The notes under the pieces: generated by a model | Databases searched by the model: none | The model's input: the letters and a program-made list of their open reading frames with translations, nothing else | Told to the model about the DNA's origin: nothing | Program-made: the position numbers and the translations under genes | In this document: positions 45,787 through 58,721 of the stretch, piece after piece | Numbering within the stretch: the stretch's first letter is position 1 | Layout of the letters: each line of letters opens with the position of its first letter | Origin: Guadua angustifolia | Taxonomy: Eukaryota; Streptophyta; Magnoliopsida; Poales; Poaceae | Assembly (NCBI GenBank): GCA_036346375.1 | Contig: CM070515.1 | Span: 6,594,423-6,658,422 of the forward strand | Length of the DNA: 64,000 bases | Direction of reading: 5' to 3'

Positions 45787-48682
45787 AGAAAAACACAGCC
45801 TTTACGCCCAGCCTATACGGCGAGCTGGGACGCCGTCGGTACCATCCATGACGACGCTCTAACACGGCGGTCCATCCATATTCCGTTCCATCCCCATCCC
45901 CTCGTATTTACATACGCTCGTAGCTTGGCGAGATCGATTGGAACAAAGCTTAATCAGGGACCATGGGGTTGGCTATGTGCATGCCAACTAACTCGAAATG
46001 ATGCGCACTTGTCGTGGATTTTATATCTCGCCGTCTTGTTATATTCTGCGATTAATCTGTAATTAACAGGTGTTTTTGTTCCGTGGGTTTTATTTTCGTG
46101 GTCTGAATGGTCACCGGAGGAGGAGACGCAGCAGGACAGATGGGATGTGTCTGTATATGAAGCATAGACTTGGGCAGTGCTTTTTGGGGCCAGCTGTGGT
46201 GGACGCGGATCCTCTGCCGTCGCCACTTTTTTTATCAACCGTTGTATCGACACTTTTTTTACAAAGAATGAATAAAATTTAGTTTTTTTTAATATTTGTG
46301 TTCACTGTCCGAGCCACGTTCGTCTCTAACTCCTTTTCTCTTTCGTAATAGTGCAAATGGGCCAACCTAGAGACATAAGATAAATATAACATGATATGAT
46401 AATAGGCCATATCCGAACTCGTCAAGTATAAGTTAGATCGATATAGCACGAAATGGTAAGCAGGCTAGGCTACAGCGGTGTGGCACGGTCTAACTCTCAG
46501 TCTATCGTGCCCGTGCCCGGCACGATGCTCAGGAATGATGCATAAGTCGTCGTAGACTCGTGGGTCGCTGTCAGCTTGTTTTTGGTCTCTTTTCACTGCT
46601 AGCTGGCCATGTATGTATGCATGCCCACGCATACATATACGGATTTTTCGTATGACAGCGAGTGACAGTTTTGTTGCTACACTTGTCTCTTGGAGCATTC
46701 GGCCCTGTCAAAAAGAGGGCGTTCGCAGTTGGGTTATTGTACTGATTCTTTCTTTCAACCGAGTCCTTTTGCCTGAAACTTTCTAATTGGGCACCTCTGC
46801 GTCTCCGATTCCCTTGCCATCCCCCATCAAGTCTCTCAAACGCTTCCTCCTCAGCGGGACGATGAGCTTGACTGCTCTAGGTGTCCTTTGGCCCTCCTCC
46901 AGTGCTCGAGGAAGAAGCGCAAATTTGCTCCAACTAACAAGGACACAACTGCCAATTGGCAAGCCCCGCTACGCTCCACGACGGTGAACAAGGTCTTGAC
47001 TTAGGGTCTTAGAGCATCTTCAATAGTTAAGCCTTAAAATGGAGTATTATACCTCAAAATAGGGTCTAAACTAAAAAAATTAGGACCCAAGATAACTATT
47101 GACTCCAAAGAATTAGACCATAAATCTCCAATTCTTCATTCATCCTCGCGTCTTCACGACGAGAGGACTCTCACCGATGGTTCCTGGCGGACCAAACAAT
47201 GGCGCCGAATGTGTAGTCCATGACGCCATGGCGCCCTCACCGCTGGCTTACTCGAACTCCTTCTCTGCCCACGCTCCCGAACGCCAGTCGTCTCTGGGTC
47301 ATCACACCGCGACGCTCGGGTTGCTTGACGACGGCGGCCAGTGTGCGTGCCGGCGGCCGACATTCTTGACCTGCGCCGCACCGCTGCTGTCGGGCCGGCC
47401 AGGTCATACACGGTGATGGAAGGGTGGTTGAGGTCCTGGATGCTGAAGGGGGCACCGGGGCACTGGTACGACGCCTCATTGAAGAGCTCCATCGATGGGG
47501 CCGGAGAGGAGCGTTGCTAAATATAGCAACAGGGCTCTGAGTCCTAAACCTATTTTGATAATTTTTCTCAAAATACAATCTCTGTTGGAGTGCTTTTTTT
47601 CCATCAAAACCCTATAATTACAAGTAGCAACCTATTTAGGGCTCTTCTTGGAGATGCTCTTAGGCGAAGCCAGTAAAAAAACATAGAAGTATGGACTCAA
47701 AAAATTATGTTAAATTAAAATAAATATATTAAATAACTTGTGTTATATTATTGTTGGTTTGAGGATTACTAAAAATACTTTATTATTTGAGAAATATATG
47801 TACCGTTCGCTTGTTAAACTTTGTAAGTCTATGAATAAATTAACACCAATCAATCAAACAAATTAGTTATTGAATTTATTCAACCAATTTACATAGTTAT
47901 AATTGATAAAACAAATCATAAATCAAAACAAAGGCTCGTATCACCTTTTATTGTTTTGGTTAACCCACTTAGCCGGTCAGGTACCCGTTGACCCACGCTG
48001 CGCTGCCTTCTCTACTTGTTCGCCATCGCCACGGTGGGTTGCCCGTCACCACACGCCCGTGCTCTCGCTAGCTCCCCGGCATCCACTCTCTGCGATGCAC
48101 ATCAAGCGCCCTTGAATCGGTAGGTTGTCATGTCCTCACGAAAGAGAGAGATTGAGTCGCATCCTCTCCTCTCTCTCTCTCTATGTATAGTCTTTGGGTG
48201 TGTCTAGGATTTGAATAGCCTCCAATAAGCAACGGATGTTAAATGATACTTTTTTTTAGATGAAGGAAGATTTTATTAATTTCAAGAACATTACATCAAG
48301 ATGATACAAGTTCTTAAAATTTCTCCTACCGCTAACAAGAAGCACACACCCTTAAACAAAACAAAAAGAAAAAAGAGAAGCCTTGATTGCTACCGGCCGA
48401 TCGCAGAGCTCTCCCCTTTTCATTGAATTGCTTAGCGAAAACATCATCGAAATCTTCTTCGCGTAAGCAATCCGGTTCCAACATTCGGCGCCACAATCCC
48501 AACTGATTTCCAACATTCGACGCCACCACCAAGAACACCGCGCTATTTGAAATTGCGCCCAAAATCTTGAACGCGATCACGGACTCTATATCGCCTATGA
48601 CCACCAACTTGAAATCTTGGGGACGAAGACCACCACGAGCAGGGCGAAGTGGACCACCATAGCTGCGACCATTAAATCGATC
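45787..48682 (+). repeat. 2.9-kb direct tandem duplication, unit 2
   Basis: Second copy, 2,896 bp against 2,894 in unit 1. After ATTAAATCGATC at 48,671-48,682 the sequence continues into the rest of the retroposon, which unit 1 lacks. The breakpoint therefore lies inside the retroposon, and unit 2 adjoins the original right flank. Confidence 0.93.
47012..47659. mobile_element. PIF/Harbinger-like element in unit 2
   Basis: Same ends as the unit 1 copy, with TTA at 47,009-47,011 and 47,660-47,662. The GC-rich centre differs from unit 1 by many small indels and substitutions, while both flanks of the element are almost unchanged. Confidence 0.7.
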
Positions 48683-49391
48683 GCCACCGGTACTCGCCGT
48701 TCGCCCGCCATGATCGCTTTAAATTGATTCTAAAGCATCGTCACCCAATATCCTGCGCGATCCGGTTGCACATCGCCGAGATTGAACTCAGAACAAAGCC
48801 AAGATTGCTGCAAGAGGATCGAATGAGCACGACCGCCATGGCGTCGCCTCATCCGATCCTTCCTCTCCCCAATTGGAAGAAACCACCGATCTTGCCCGAT
48901 CCGCACAACTCGCCCAACATGGAGCCAATACCGCCATCGCCGCAACGGCGGCGCACGCCTCACAAAGAGAGAGATAGATTCACCGCCACCGATCTCATTG
49001 CGATCGGCCGGCCAGATACATGGGCGAGAAGATCATGCATTGAGACTTCAAGGAGCTAGAGATAATACCTCGCATCCTTTGGTATTTTTCGTCGTTACCC
49101 TTGGAGCCGAACCCCTCGTCCTTCGCGCCGCCGCTTCCCTCGGCGAGCTGCGCCTCACAATTTGCAGCTTTGCACGATCGGATCGCCAATCTAGACATTG
49201 TTGAAGAACAATAATTCCCCTTCAAGCCGGTCGGGATCACCGCATCCGCGAGCAATACCGGAGACGGACTCGCGATCTCTGCCATGGAAGGCACCAAGCG
49301 TGACGCGGCGCAGGAGAGAATCCACGACCTCCCCCGCGCCGCGCTCATTCCATCGCGAGAGAACGTCGATGGGAGGGAGTTTTGAATGTAC
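48252..49391 (-). mobile_element. Poly(A)-tailed retroposon (LINE-like), full copy
   Basis: On the minus strand the element ends AATAAAATCTTCCTTCATCT plus an A-run, a polyadenylated tail. The 17-bp direct repeat GATGTTAAATGATACTT flanks it (48,235-48,251 and 49,415-49,431), with an extra partial copy near 49,392 separated by filler. Tail plus variable-length duplication indicates insertion by a LINE-type machinery. Several short minus-strand frames exist (48,332-48,607 and 48,730-49,348) but I recognise no domain. The truncated duplicate is at 45,361-45,786. Confidence 0.65.
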
Positions 49392-49431
49392 TTAAATGAT
49401 ACTTAAGGAACGTCGATGTTAAATGATACTT

Positions 49432-50736
49432 AAGGTCCAATGGCTCACACAGTGGCAATATAGCACCAAGGAGGTGGAATGTACATTCTCCACAAAAGAA
49501 ATGAGCGAATTTTGGATGGCAGAAACGATATTACACGTATTTGTAGGCAGTAAAATAGTTTTCCTTTTGCAGAAATGAAACCGCTACTGGATTCCAAGGA
49601 ACCCGCTACGAGTCCGAGAGCGTACGAGCCGTGGTACTGCATTCGTGCCCTCTCTTCTAAACAACAAAGCCCGTGAATTTGTTTTTGTGCGATGTTTATT
49701 GTACTTTTAAAGGGTACGAGTGTATTGTATTGCCTGCCCTAGCATGACGATAGTATATATTTTTTATTATTATTTTTATTATGCGAGAGGACGATAGTGT
49801 CACTTGAAATCTACCTTAATTAATTAATAAGATTTGAACCCAGAAAAAAACATACCAAAAAGACAAAAAAAAAACCATGAACGCACAAAAAAGCACACGC
49901 TCACCTGTGTAGACCCCCAAATTCCGATTTTGGAGGACCTTATTAAATTTAATATTGAATCCTAACATTATCTTTCTTTCTTTTTTTTGTCAATGCCTTT
50001 AACGAGGTTTATTTCTCATGATTTTGGAAGAGATGGATAAAGGCTAGATTAACACCCATATTGGGAGAATGCGATGAGAGCATGAATTAAAGAATACCAA
50101 ATAAATAGATAAAAATGAAGTTGATTGATTCATCATATCAACAACGGGATTACTTTAGGAAAATCAAAAGTTAGTAAAAAAAAAACTTACATATGGGTCT
50201 AACCTCAGATGCAAACGGCATGATACCACATATCAGTATCAATATTCTCGCGTAAGCTAATCTGTGCATATGCACAGCGCATTACGTTAGTGGCTACTGC
50301 TATTACTTTCTGCTGGCTCGTTAGCATCTACGAACTAATGAATTACTCCCTTTGCTCTGAAATAGACATCGTTTTAGGAACGGAGGGGTAACTTTCAAAT
50401 CTTCGATCTCCATGCATATGCATGCTTGTGTAATGTGTATCCACGCAAATCGATCCGGAGAAGCCAATGCAACTACGCCACCGAATACGTACAGTCAAAC
50501 GACTGGGACAAAGGCATATAGGCAAAATCAATCGTGTCATGCAATTAGAAGAGTCATGAGTAATTAAACAGTAGCGTTGCTTATTTAATAAACAAGACAA
50601 CCATAGAGTGATGTACTGATGTAACTAGCTAGCGTGCTTCGTAGGGTAATTGCAAACCGCCCACGTACGCACGCCAGCTTCGTACTTAGGCACGATCATT
50701 GATAGATAAATGGACAAATTAACGGATAGGAGTGGT
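49432..50736. other. Spacer with a Stowaway relic
   Basis: No gene was recognised. A 43-bp Stowaway remnant lies at 50,346-50,388 (left CTCCCTTTGCTCTGAAATAG, right ACGGAGGGG) with TA on both sides, representing an element reduced to its tips. Confidence 0.4.
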
Positions 50737-51426
50737 TAGGGGTGAAAACATAAATGGACAGGCACGAATTGGTTGACCACTGTCTGTCGAATATAAATAC
50801 AGATCTGGATTTTCGAATATTAAGAAGTTAGATTATTCAGATATTCAGGCGCAAGAGCTAGGCCAAGCCTACTATTTTGGTGAAAAAGGATTACAAATTT
50901 AAAAAATGTTTTCTAATTTAATTAATACATAAATAAATTTTTACTTTTTAAAATGGGCAAACTAGCTCAAAAACTATGAAATTTTTTGTGGCCATTCCTG
51001 ACGCAATATAACATTTAATGAAAATTATTTTAAAGATTTTTACGACTTTTAAATTTTCTTAAAAATTCAAGCGGTGTTGTCTTTAATAGAAAAATAATTT
51101 AAATAAGTAGCTAAAATGCATAAAAACTCATAAATGGATGATTTATTATTTTAAACATAATTAAATAAATAATGCAAATCTTAGGCCGTTACATGTTCTT
51201 CGTGAATCTTTGGTTCAAATAAACTAGTTATATTTTTTTATTCATTTATAAGTACAACATCTTAAAGGGTTTCATGTTATGAAAAATATTTATGGCTATA
51301 TTCGATTCGATTCATATTCACTCTGTATTTATATCTAGGTTATCTGTATTAGTATTCGTATTTGGAAAAAAAATATGAAAATAAATATTATATAGCCACT
51401 ATCAGTCCAGTCGGTTTTCACCTCTA
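50737..51426. mobile_element. hAT non-autonomous element (TAGGGGTGAAAAC family)
   Basis: Left end TAGGGGTGAAAAC, right end GTTTTCACCTCTA. The 8-bp flanks GGAGTGGT (50,729) and GGAGTAGT (51,427) differ at one base, a slightly decayed hAT duplication. 690 bp, AT-rich interior shared with 1-505. No transposase. Confidence 0.8.
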
Positions 51427-54400
51427 GGAGTAGTAGCGGTAGAGCTGTTGCTTAGCCCAACTATACGCATGGCTTCTCAGCTCTCTGGTGGACGATAGAA
51501 TTCGATTCCACTTATCGTGGATTGGATATGTTATTTGTCAATTTTTCATAATGAACATCTGCGACAGATTAAGGTCATGTTAAGATGAGTGGTAATTTTT
51601 TTGAGAGGTTTTAAGATTTAATTCAAATTTAAATTAAATTCTAAAATATTTCAATAAAATACCTCTAATCCAAACACCCTGATTAGTTCCGAACCTTAAT
51701 ATGACCGCACGCTAAATAGTTATATCTCTCTAAAAAAGTTTGGAGTATGAAGAGTACGTAGTCGTACATCTTTTGTGCGTGTACACATTTATATGGTTGT
51801 GTGCCACTCTCGGTGGCCTTGTTTAATCGTTAATCCATCAATTAATCAAGGACCTCTCCCGTAATAATTAGCCATCTGTACGTACCGACGATTTGAAGCC
51901 TCACCTTTCCAATCGACGGAACCCAACGGCGTTTTTTTAAGTATGCTAGCTGCATGTATTGTACTTATATGATGGCTGCGGAGTACATATGTTATTACGC
52001 TTCTTCGTCTTAGTTAATTAATTAAGCTGCTGCATGCTTGTCATGATACGTACAAATGGACGTGAAGTATCTTTTGTGAGGTCACGTGGAGTTCACCGCG
52101 GTGTACGGTGAGTATTTGATTTTGTTGTGTAAGCATTATTAAAGTTTGCGTTCGATTAGTGACGGATCTAAGGCTAAAGTTTGGGAGGTGATTTAGCCTT
52201 TTTCTTCTACTTTTAATCTCTATGTCTTACATCCATAACGCCCTATGGAGGGCTAGGGTACTAGGGGTATCTACAGTGCTGTTGGCAATAGGATGGGCGC
52301 CAGCCCCACTTGATCCACTGTTGGGTATGCTCCTGAGTTTGGTTTTGCGAGTTTACAATTTGGAGTTGTTGTCCGCTAGATCCAATCTGGCTGATTTGCA
52401 ACACTGGTCAAACTGCTCAACATGTGTTGTTTGACCGTCCTGTAGAGCTGGTTAGATCGGTCACTTGTGCTGAAATTGCATAAGGCCAGTTTGACCATCA
52501 TGGGGTAAGCGGCTAGACCAGCGCTACGTATTTATGGTATGTGTACACCAAAAACTTGTGTAGGCTTGTTTGAGTGTTTGCATTATGAGTCATTGGAGGT
52601 GAAAACTGAACTCTAGATAGGGTATTTTCTAGTGTACTTAAGCGGTAAGACCGGCCATACCATGGTGGTCACACCATTGGTAGTCTAGTCGACATAGTGT
52701 CGGTGGTCTGACTAGCTAATTAGTGGAGGTTAGACTAGTTTTTTGCACTTTGGTGTTGCCTGTGTGCATTTTGTTTTGAGATTTAGTCCTAGTGATTAGG
52801 ATTATTGTATAAGTTGCATTATACATATTTGGACATACCTAGACATGGTCTGCTTTGTCTTTGTATGTGTATGGCTAGAGTTGTATGGCTACGTGATGGT
52901 TTGCTTGTTGGTGTTGGTTGTAGGACTACGGAGCGTACAACGGAGCGACATCATGGTGAGACGAATAAGACAGGTACTAAGCCAGAAAAGGTTAGGTCTA
53001 GAGCAGTCAAGGGATCGGTAATAAGTTAGGGAGTTGAGGTCCAGAACAATCAAGATGCCATTGGAAGATGATTGATGCTTATGGAGTGGTGGACATGACG
53101 GGAAACAATTAGGTGGACTAGGGCTAATCTCAGGATGAAGTTGAGGTCCAGAATAGTCAGAGAAGCCGAGTGTGGTCATGGTAGATGGTGAGGCATGTGG
53201 TGCATCAAGTGACTTAGGTCCTTCTACAAGTGAGGATGGTTCTGTGGATCCGAACATGTGAGAGGCTTAGCTGTAAATCATTGGAACCATATGGAGGTGA
53301 CGAAATACGGATGATGCATTGAGGTGAAGGAATTGCGAAAAGGCTAATAGAGGGGTATTTTGGTAAATTTTTTAATACAAAAAAAGTGGTGGTGTACAAA
53401 ACCATGATGATAGCCTAGGTAGATTAGGTCAAGATACTTCATGGAGCCAAATATGAAGATGATGCATTGAAAAGCGCGCATGAGTGTGTTAAGCTTAAAA
53501 ACTAGTTATGCTGTTGGGTTTGCAGGTTTTCCAATGCTTTATTAGATAATATCTATTAAAGGGTTGGTTCTAGGGTCTTATATGATCCTCCACTGTATAA
53601 GGAGGGGCTAGGGTTTGAGAGAGCATGAGATGATGGAGGGAGAGGAGAGTGGACTTGAGTAAAATATCTTGAGAGAGGTGATGGCACTTGTGTGTGTTCC
53701 ACCCTAGTGGCTTTGTCCTCCTAAGGGAGTAGCTATAAACATTCATCTCTAAGTAGAAATAAAAGCCCTAAATTCGTCTAAGTCTTCCTCTTATGCGCTC
53801 AAGTGTTGGTTTCTTGATTTGGCTTTTTTTGTGGTTCTTTCTCTTTTCTTGATCTTGCTTCGTGCCAAGAATGTGTAAGTGATAGAGACATCTCTTGAAG
53901 ACCAGATCCCATCCATCTAGGCACTTGTTCTTTGCAAGTTCTTAGGTTTGCCCGATTTGGTGAAAAAGAGTGATTTTGGTGGTTTTGCTCTTGAGGGCTT
54001 TTGGCTTGATTCTTATCATGATTGAGGATGCTAGTATGTGTGGAAAACCATTGTTAGTCATATTGGCTTGATTGCACCCACAAGCTCCTCTCAATCATTG
54101 TTTTTGTATTTAGCCCTATTTTGGTAAAGGTCAAATCTATGAAATTTTTTAATTCAATCTCTTCATGATTAGGTTTACAATGTCTTAGGCAAGGTGTATG
54201 CAAAGTTTCAAGTCATTTGAAGTTGTGGGTTAAAAGTTATATTGGTTTTTATTTTAAAATAGTATTGATTTTCAGCTCTATTCTGATGGAGAGGTCAGAC
54301 CCATCTAGAGGAAAGGTCAGACCATCCAAGAGAGGTCAAACTGCTTGAGCAAGTTTTGGCTCACTTTGCTCAGTTTTTCACAGAAATTTCATTGTAAAGG

Positions 54401-54440
54401 TTTAGGTTCTGATCTTCATAGCTTCACATATCTATTAGAG
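51427..54440. other. Spacer, then degenerate LTR-like sequence (about 52,220-54,440)
   Basis: Repeated GGTCAGACC/GGTCTGAC-like phrases (52,640-52,740 and 54,285-54,350) and stretches such as ATAAGGAGGGGCTAGGGTTTG (53,600 region, transcription-start-like) resemble LTRs of grass retrotransposons. Ends, primer site and protein domains were not found. A lone hAT-like left end (TAGTGACGGATCTAAGG) lies near 52,156. Confidence 0.35.
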
Positions 54441-55197
54441 TAGTGGCGGAGCCAGGATTTAGTAAAATATCGGATGAAAAGCTAAGCGGCTATCACTAAT
54501 ATCAAAGACTATAGGCATTGAGGTATAAGAAAAGTAAAACATAAATACAATAGTTTTGCCCAATCCACCTCCTAATCTCGAAACATGGCACAAATATCTA
54601 GCTAATTTTATAGGAGCACGGTAGGTGACTCAAATCTAGGCAGAAACCAACCATTATTTCCATGAGAACTATGGTAGGTCGCTACTGAAACTACTCAAAT
54701 TAACATCACTACAACAACAAAAAATCTACCATTCGATGGATTTGCAAGGTAAAGTTAAACGGTGAGTTGAATTGGGGGCATTCCTGATGGATCTCTGGGC
54801 CGACATCCCACCCTAGCCGTTGCCGCTTACGTGGGCAACGGCCTAGCGGTGAGAGTGGCACCTTGGCAAAGAGCTCCATTCCTAGGTCGATCTCACCAAG
54901 CTAAAATATCGAAACGAAGATAGCGGCGATGATTGGTTTTGTCTCTAGATGCAAAGGAACAAGCAATTCCAAGGCTCTCCTAACCCTATCCTCCATGCTT
55001 TTATGGCGAGAGTGTGAGACGGGATGGGAATAACACAAGGTGGAGGCAGTAATGGAGTCCGTATATGTTGGGCCACGAAAATCCGATTGGGCCGTCAAGC
55101 CTCCGGCTCCATATATATCAGGCTACATTGCTCCACTAGTACTTGGGCCAAGCCTCAGGCCACTACCCCACCGATCCGAGGCCTAGCTCCACCCCTG
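54441..55197. mobile_element. hAT non-autonomous element with intact 8-bp duplication
   Basis: Ends TAGTGGCGGAGCCAGG and, inverted, CAGGGGTGGAGCTAGG. TATTAGAG is present on both sides (54,433-54,440 and 55,198-55,205). 757 bp, no transposase. Confidence 0.88.
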
Positions 55198-55276
55198 TAT
55201 TAGAGTTAAGGAATCATGAACTTCTTAAGACAACAGATTTTCAAGAGCACTTTGTTTATGTGGGGTCTATTCAACT

Positions 55277-55456
55277 CAGGGGTGAATCTAAAAAAAAGTC
55301 ATTGGTATCGTCGGGGTATTATGAACTTATAATACTAAATTATAACTTGTAATAAGAGGATTGCATGTTCATATACTAAATTAAGAGACCATATATGTTG
55401 ACCTAGAGAGCGTCTGTATCATTTAACCCTGATCCATACACCGTAGATCCGCTCCT
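55277..55456. mobile_element. Short hAT relic
   Basis: Left CAGGGGTGAATCTA, inverted right AGGAGCGGATCTACGG. Flanks ATTCAACT (55,269) and ATTCAACC (55,457) match at 7 of 8 bases. 180 bp only, so probably an internally deleted copy. Confidence 0.65.
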
Positions 55457-56349
55457 ATTCAACCTCTCTTCGGATCGTCTCCTTTCTTTAGACTCAGGTG
55501 AGATATCCTTTCTTTAGACTCATAGGTGAGGTACTATGGCAGTGGCTCAATCAAGCAAAACATGTCAGTGTGTGCTAATTAATTACAAGCATGCATGAAG
55601 CTAACTACTAGCTAGTACTTAATTAAGTTCATAAGTGTTTCCTAAAACAGTTAAAATCCCCAAAGGGTGGGTTCGTTTGTACGTATATATCTGCGGATCA
55701 GCTACGTAACTTCAGGTTACATATCTACAAAGTTTACACTAAAATGCCACTTTAGCTCATAGATAACTGATTCAATAGAGTATACTAGCTACTCCAAAAC
55801 TAGATAATTAGTATTTTGCCATAAGTTTTCAACTTTCTTTTGGTTGTCCAAATCCTCTAACGTTGACATCATTTTTTTTTACATTAGATAGTTAATGCCT
55901 CGTTTAGAATGCATGAATTTCACAGAAAATAATTCAAAGCCCGCAAAAATAAGAAAAAATCTCACGTTTCAAACAGACCTAATTCTGCACAGTGCCACTC
56001 CAACCGAACAGTCGTAGAGCCTCGTGAACCGGGCCTACTACTAATTACTAAACATGGATTCTCTCCTAGATACAATTAACCTGTTTTAGTACTTCATTAG
56101 ATTTTGCTTAGTTTATCCTTTTGTTACAGGCAGGCAGACCAGTGACTTGACATGACTAATACATACAGAAGCGACGGTGCTAAATTGGCAAGTCCACGAA
56201 GGAAGGCAATGACCCAACCCCGATGGCAGTGGTGAAAGACTGAAAGGGGCCGGTGCGTGGCCATGCTTGCACAGTTGCATATAGTGGCGGATCTAAAAAT
56301 AAAATAGAGGAGGTGTAATTGAAACTAGTTATTGGGGTTATATCCTGTG

Positions 56350-56575
56350 TAATCATTTATATGTGTATAAGCGTGCAATCAAGCAATCTGAAGCATCCAA
56401 TTTATATCCAACGCCACTGCTTGGCGAGGGTGTTCAAAGAAATTTCGCGTGGGAGAGAAGAGATGGAGGGTGAGGTGGGAGGGTTTAAACGTAAAAACAG
56501 CAGCTAGCGTTGGATATAAATATTTGGATGCTCCAGATCGCTTGATTGCACGCTTACACATATATGCATGGGTGA
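56350..56575. mobile_element. Inverted-repeat MITE with ~55-bp arms
   Basis: The left arm (AAGCGTGCAATCAAGCAATC, then GAAGCATCCAATTTATATCC, AACGC) and the inverted right arm (AAGCGTGCAATCAAGCGATC, then GGAGCATCCAAATATTTATA, TCCAACGC) agree with few differences. The exact tips and target duplication were not settled. Confidence 0.75.
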
Positions 56576-57089
56576 TTGCACAAGATATTTCTCTATTCTA
56601 TCTTTAGACATGCTAACTCTCTTTTTTCAATAGATAGATATAGGTGCACGAAAATTCGAAAAAGGTATCTACTGTTGAGTTTTAGCTCCGTTGACCCACC
56701 TGCTCCTGGTTGCATGCATAGAGAGGAGACAAGGATTGACACGGTGGCATCGTGGTGAAGGGTATGTACGTAGTGTGTGTGTAACGATGGCCTGCAAACA
56801 GTAAGGAGGAAGATGGAGATGGATCATGTATTGCCAAAGTGTAAAATGATGAAGGGTTCTGACACCTAGCTACGTGTGCGTGTGTACATAGATCGATGTG
56901 GCGTCAAACAACGACCATTTGTCGTCGCGAAAGCGGTTAGCAAAATGACGCTCGTGTAATTTTGGCGCAAACGGCCTGTCAGCTTCGGTCGGGTGAGCCT
57001 TCAACGTACAGCAATCTACAAGACCACTAGCTACGCTTTTCTTTCTTTCTTGTTTTTGGAAAAGTTCGTAATTTGGTCTTAAAAATATG

Positions 57090-57250
57090 GGTGGTGCTTC
57101 TATATATGCCTTCTTTTTTTAAAAAAGTTATACAAATATTAAAGTATGAATAAATGGTGAATAATGATGATTACTTATCCAATCACTTACTTTAAAATTT
57201 ATACAACTTACATTAAAGAGCGATGTATAGAAAGACTACTCTAAAAATAT
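57090..57250 (+). repeat. Dispersed ~150-bp repeat, copy 3
   Basis: Begins GGTGCTTCTATATATGCC and includes AATTTATACAACTTACATTA; same orientation as the copies at 13,405 and 24,085. Confidence 0.5.
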
Positions 57251-58149
57251 CCATCGGAGACTAACGCGTGCGATTTCTTTTTACCAGATCTGAACCGATG
57301 GGTGCAAACGATCAGGAGTATAGATTTCGTTCAGAATACATACCAACTTTCGTATAGAGATAACATAATTTCATTGAGTGCTATAACTATATATTACAAA
57401 GTTACGTATTGAAAATTGTATCTATGTTTAAAATAATATATATTTGTGACTGAAGAGAGTAATTTAGAACTTATTATTTTCAAGGAAAATGAGCTCTTGT
57501 GTGCAGTAGTGCCGATGTGTGTCCTGCGTGTTTCTTTTGTTGGTGTGTTTGCCGTTTTGCGATCAACACATGACGGGCAGCGCGCGATGTTATACCCGAC
57601 TAACCAGCACGAGTACGTAAATAGCTAGGTCGCCGTCGACAACGTTGGCTTCCAGAGCAATCCAGCATGTCACAATTCATTCCAGAGTACAAACAACATG
57701 CATCTCAAATCACTAACGACCATTAGTTTTGCCCTTCAAAGGAACAACGGCCAAATTAATTAGCAAATGGAACAAAAGATCGACTTCAAATCAGCTTCAA
57801 GCAGCGAAAAAGAACAATAACAAAGCGGTACTTCAGTGAAAAACACGTTTATAATACTGTAACAAACACTGTTCATAAAAATTTGAGCTGGATTGTCCGT
57901 ATGCTCGATCCGATGGTTCAAAGTTGCAGAGACTGTACTGGATCCCTGGTCGTAGTGTATATTTCATGTCTATTTATTTCATGAAATGAAAATTTGCACA
58001 CGTGTGTATGCTTGGAAAATTTGACCGTGGGCATATGCATGCACGCGGAGAAATGTTCGTGAGCTAGTTAGAAATTACACCCACCAATTAATTTATCGAG
58101 TGTAATCTCGATAAATTGTGGAGGTTACTCGATCAATTTATTGAGCTAG

Positions 58150-58721
58150 TTAGCAGAGCCCCTAAATCAATGCTTAAACCTTAAATTAGGGACTTTAGTA
58201 AAAAATACAGATCTAGCAGGGCCCCTAATCCAGCCTCTAAATTTGCCTCCTCAGCCTCAATTCCCAGGGAACCCCTAAACCAACCTCTAAACTTTAAAAT
58301 AGGGAGTTAAGTGAAGGATGGCTTGCATTAGTTCGCTGCAGCTGAGCGTGTCTTTGCTGGATGAGTTGCAACTGTTGTATCTGCATCTACTGCTGAAAAT
58401 TTTGAAAAATTTAAATTTAAATTTTAAATATCATGTTTTGAAAATTTTAAATTTAAATTTTAAATATCATGTTTTTAAATTGTAAATGTTAATATGCTTA
58501 TGTTTTATGTATTACAAATATTTTTGATTGAATTTTAGTGGTGTCAAATGAAGATTATACATAGCGGATATGTCAAAATAGGAGAAAAAGTAAAATAGGG
58601 GCTGAGATTTAGGGAATGTTGCTGGACTTGTGCTATGAAAACAAGACCCTAAAAAATAGAGGGAGTCCCTAAATCCAAAATAGAGGCCCTGTTTTAGGGA
58701 TCCTTGCTGGAGATGCTCTTA
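58150..58721. mobile_element. PIF/Harbinger-like element, left end eroded
   Basis: The right end TCCTTGCTGGAGATGCTC is followed by TTA (58,719-58,721). The left side TTA plus GCAGAGCCCCTAAATC corresponds to the same inverted end minus about 10 bp (AGCAAGGATCCCTAAAAC on the other strand). The interior has many CCCTAAA-type words and no ORF. Confidence 0.6.

Larger units (their letters stand above)
55457..58149. other. Spacer with small repeats
   Basis: Holds a truncated hAT-like left end near 56,284 (TAGTGGCGGATCTAAA), the inverted-repeat element at 56,350-56,575 and dispersed repeat copy 3 at 57,090-57,250. No gene was recognised. Confidence 0.4.

Noticed and set aside
42893..48682. The duplicated 2.9-kb units as paired LTRs of one retrotransposon
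   Set aside because: The units abut with no internal region, lack TG..CA ends and a primer-binding site, and contain complete DNA transposons with their own duplications.
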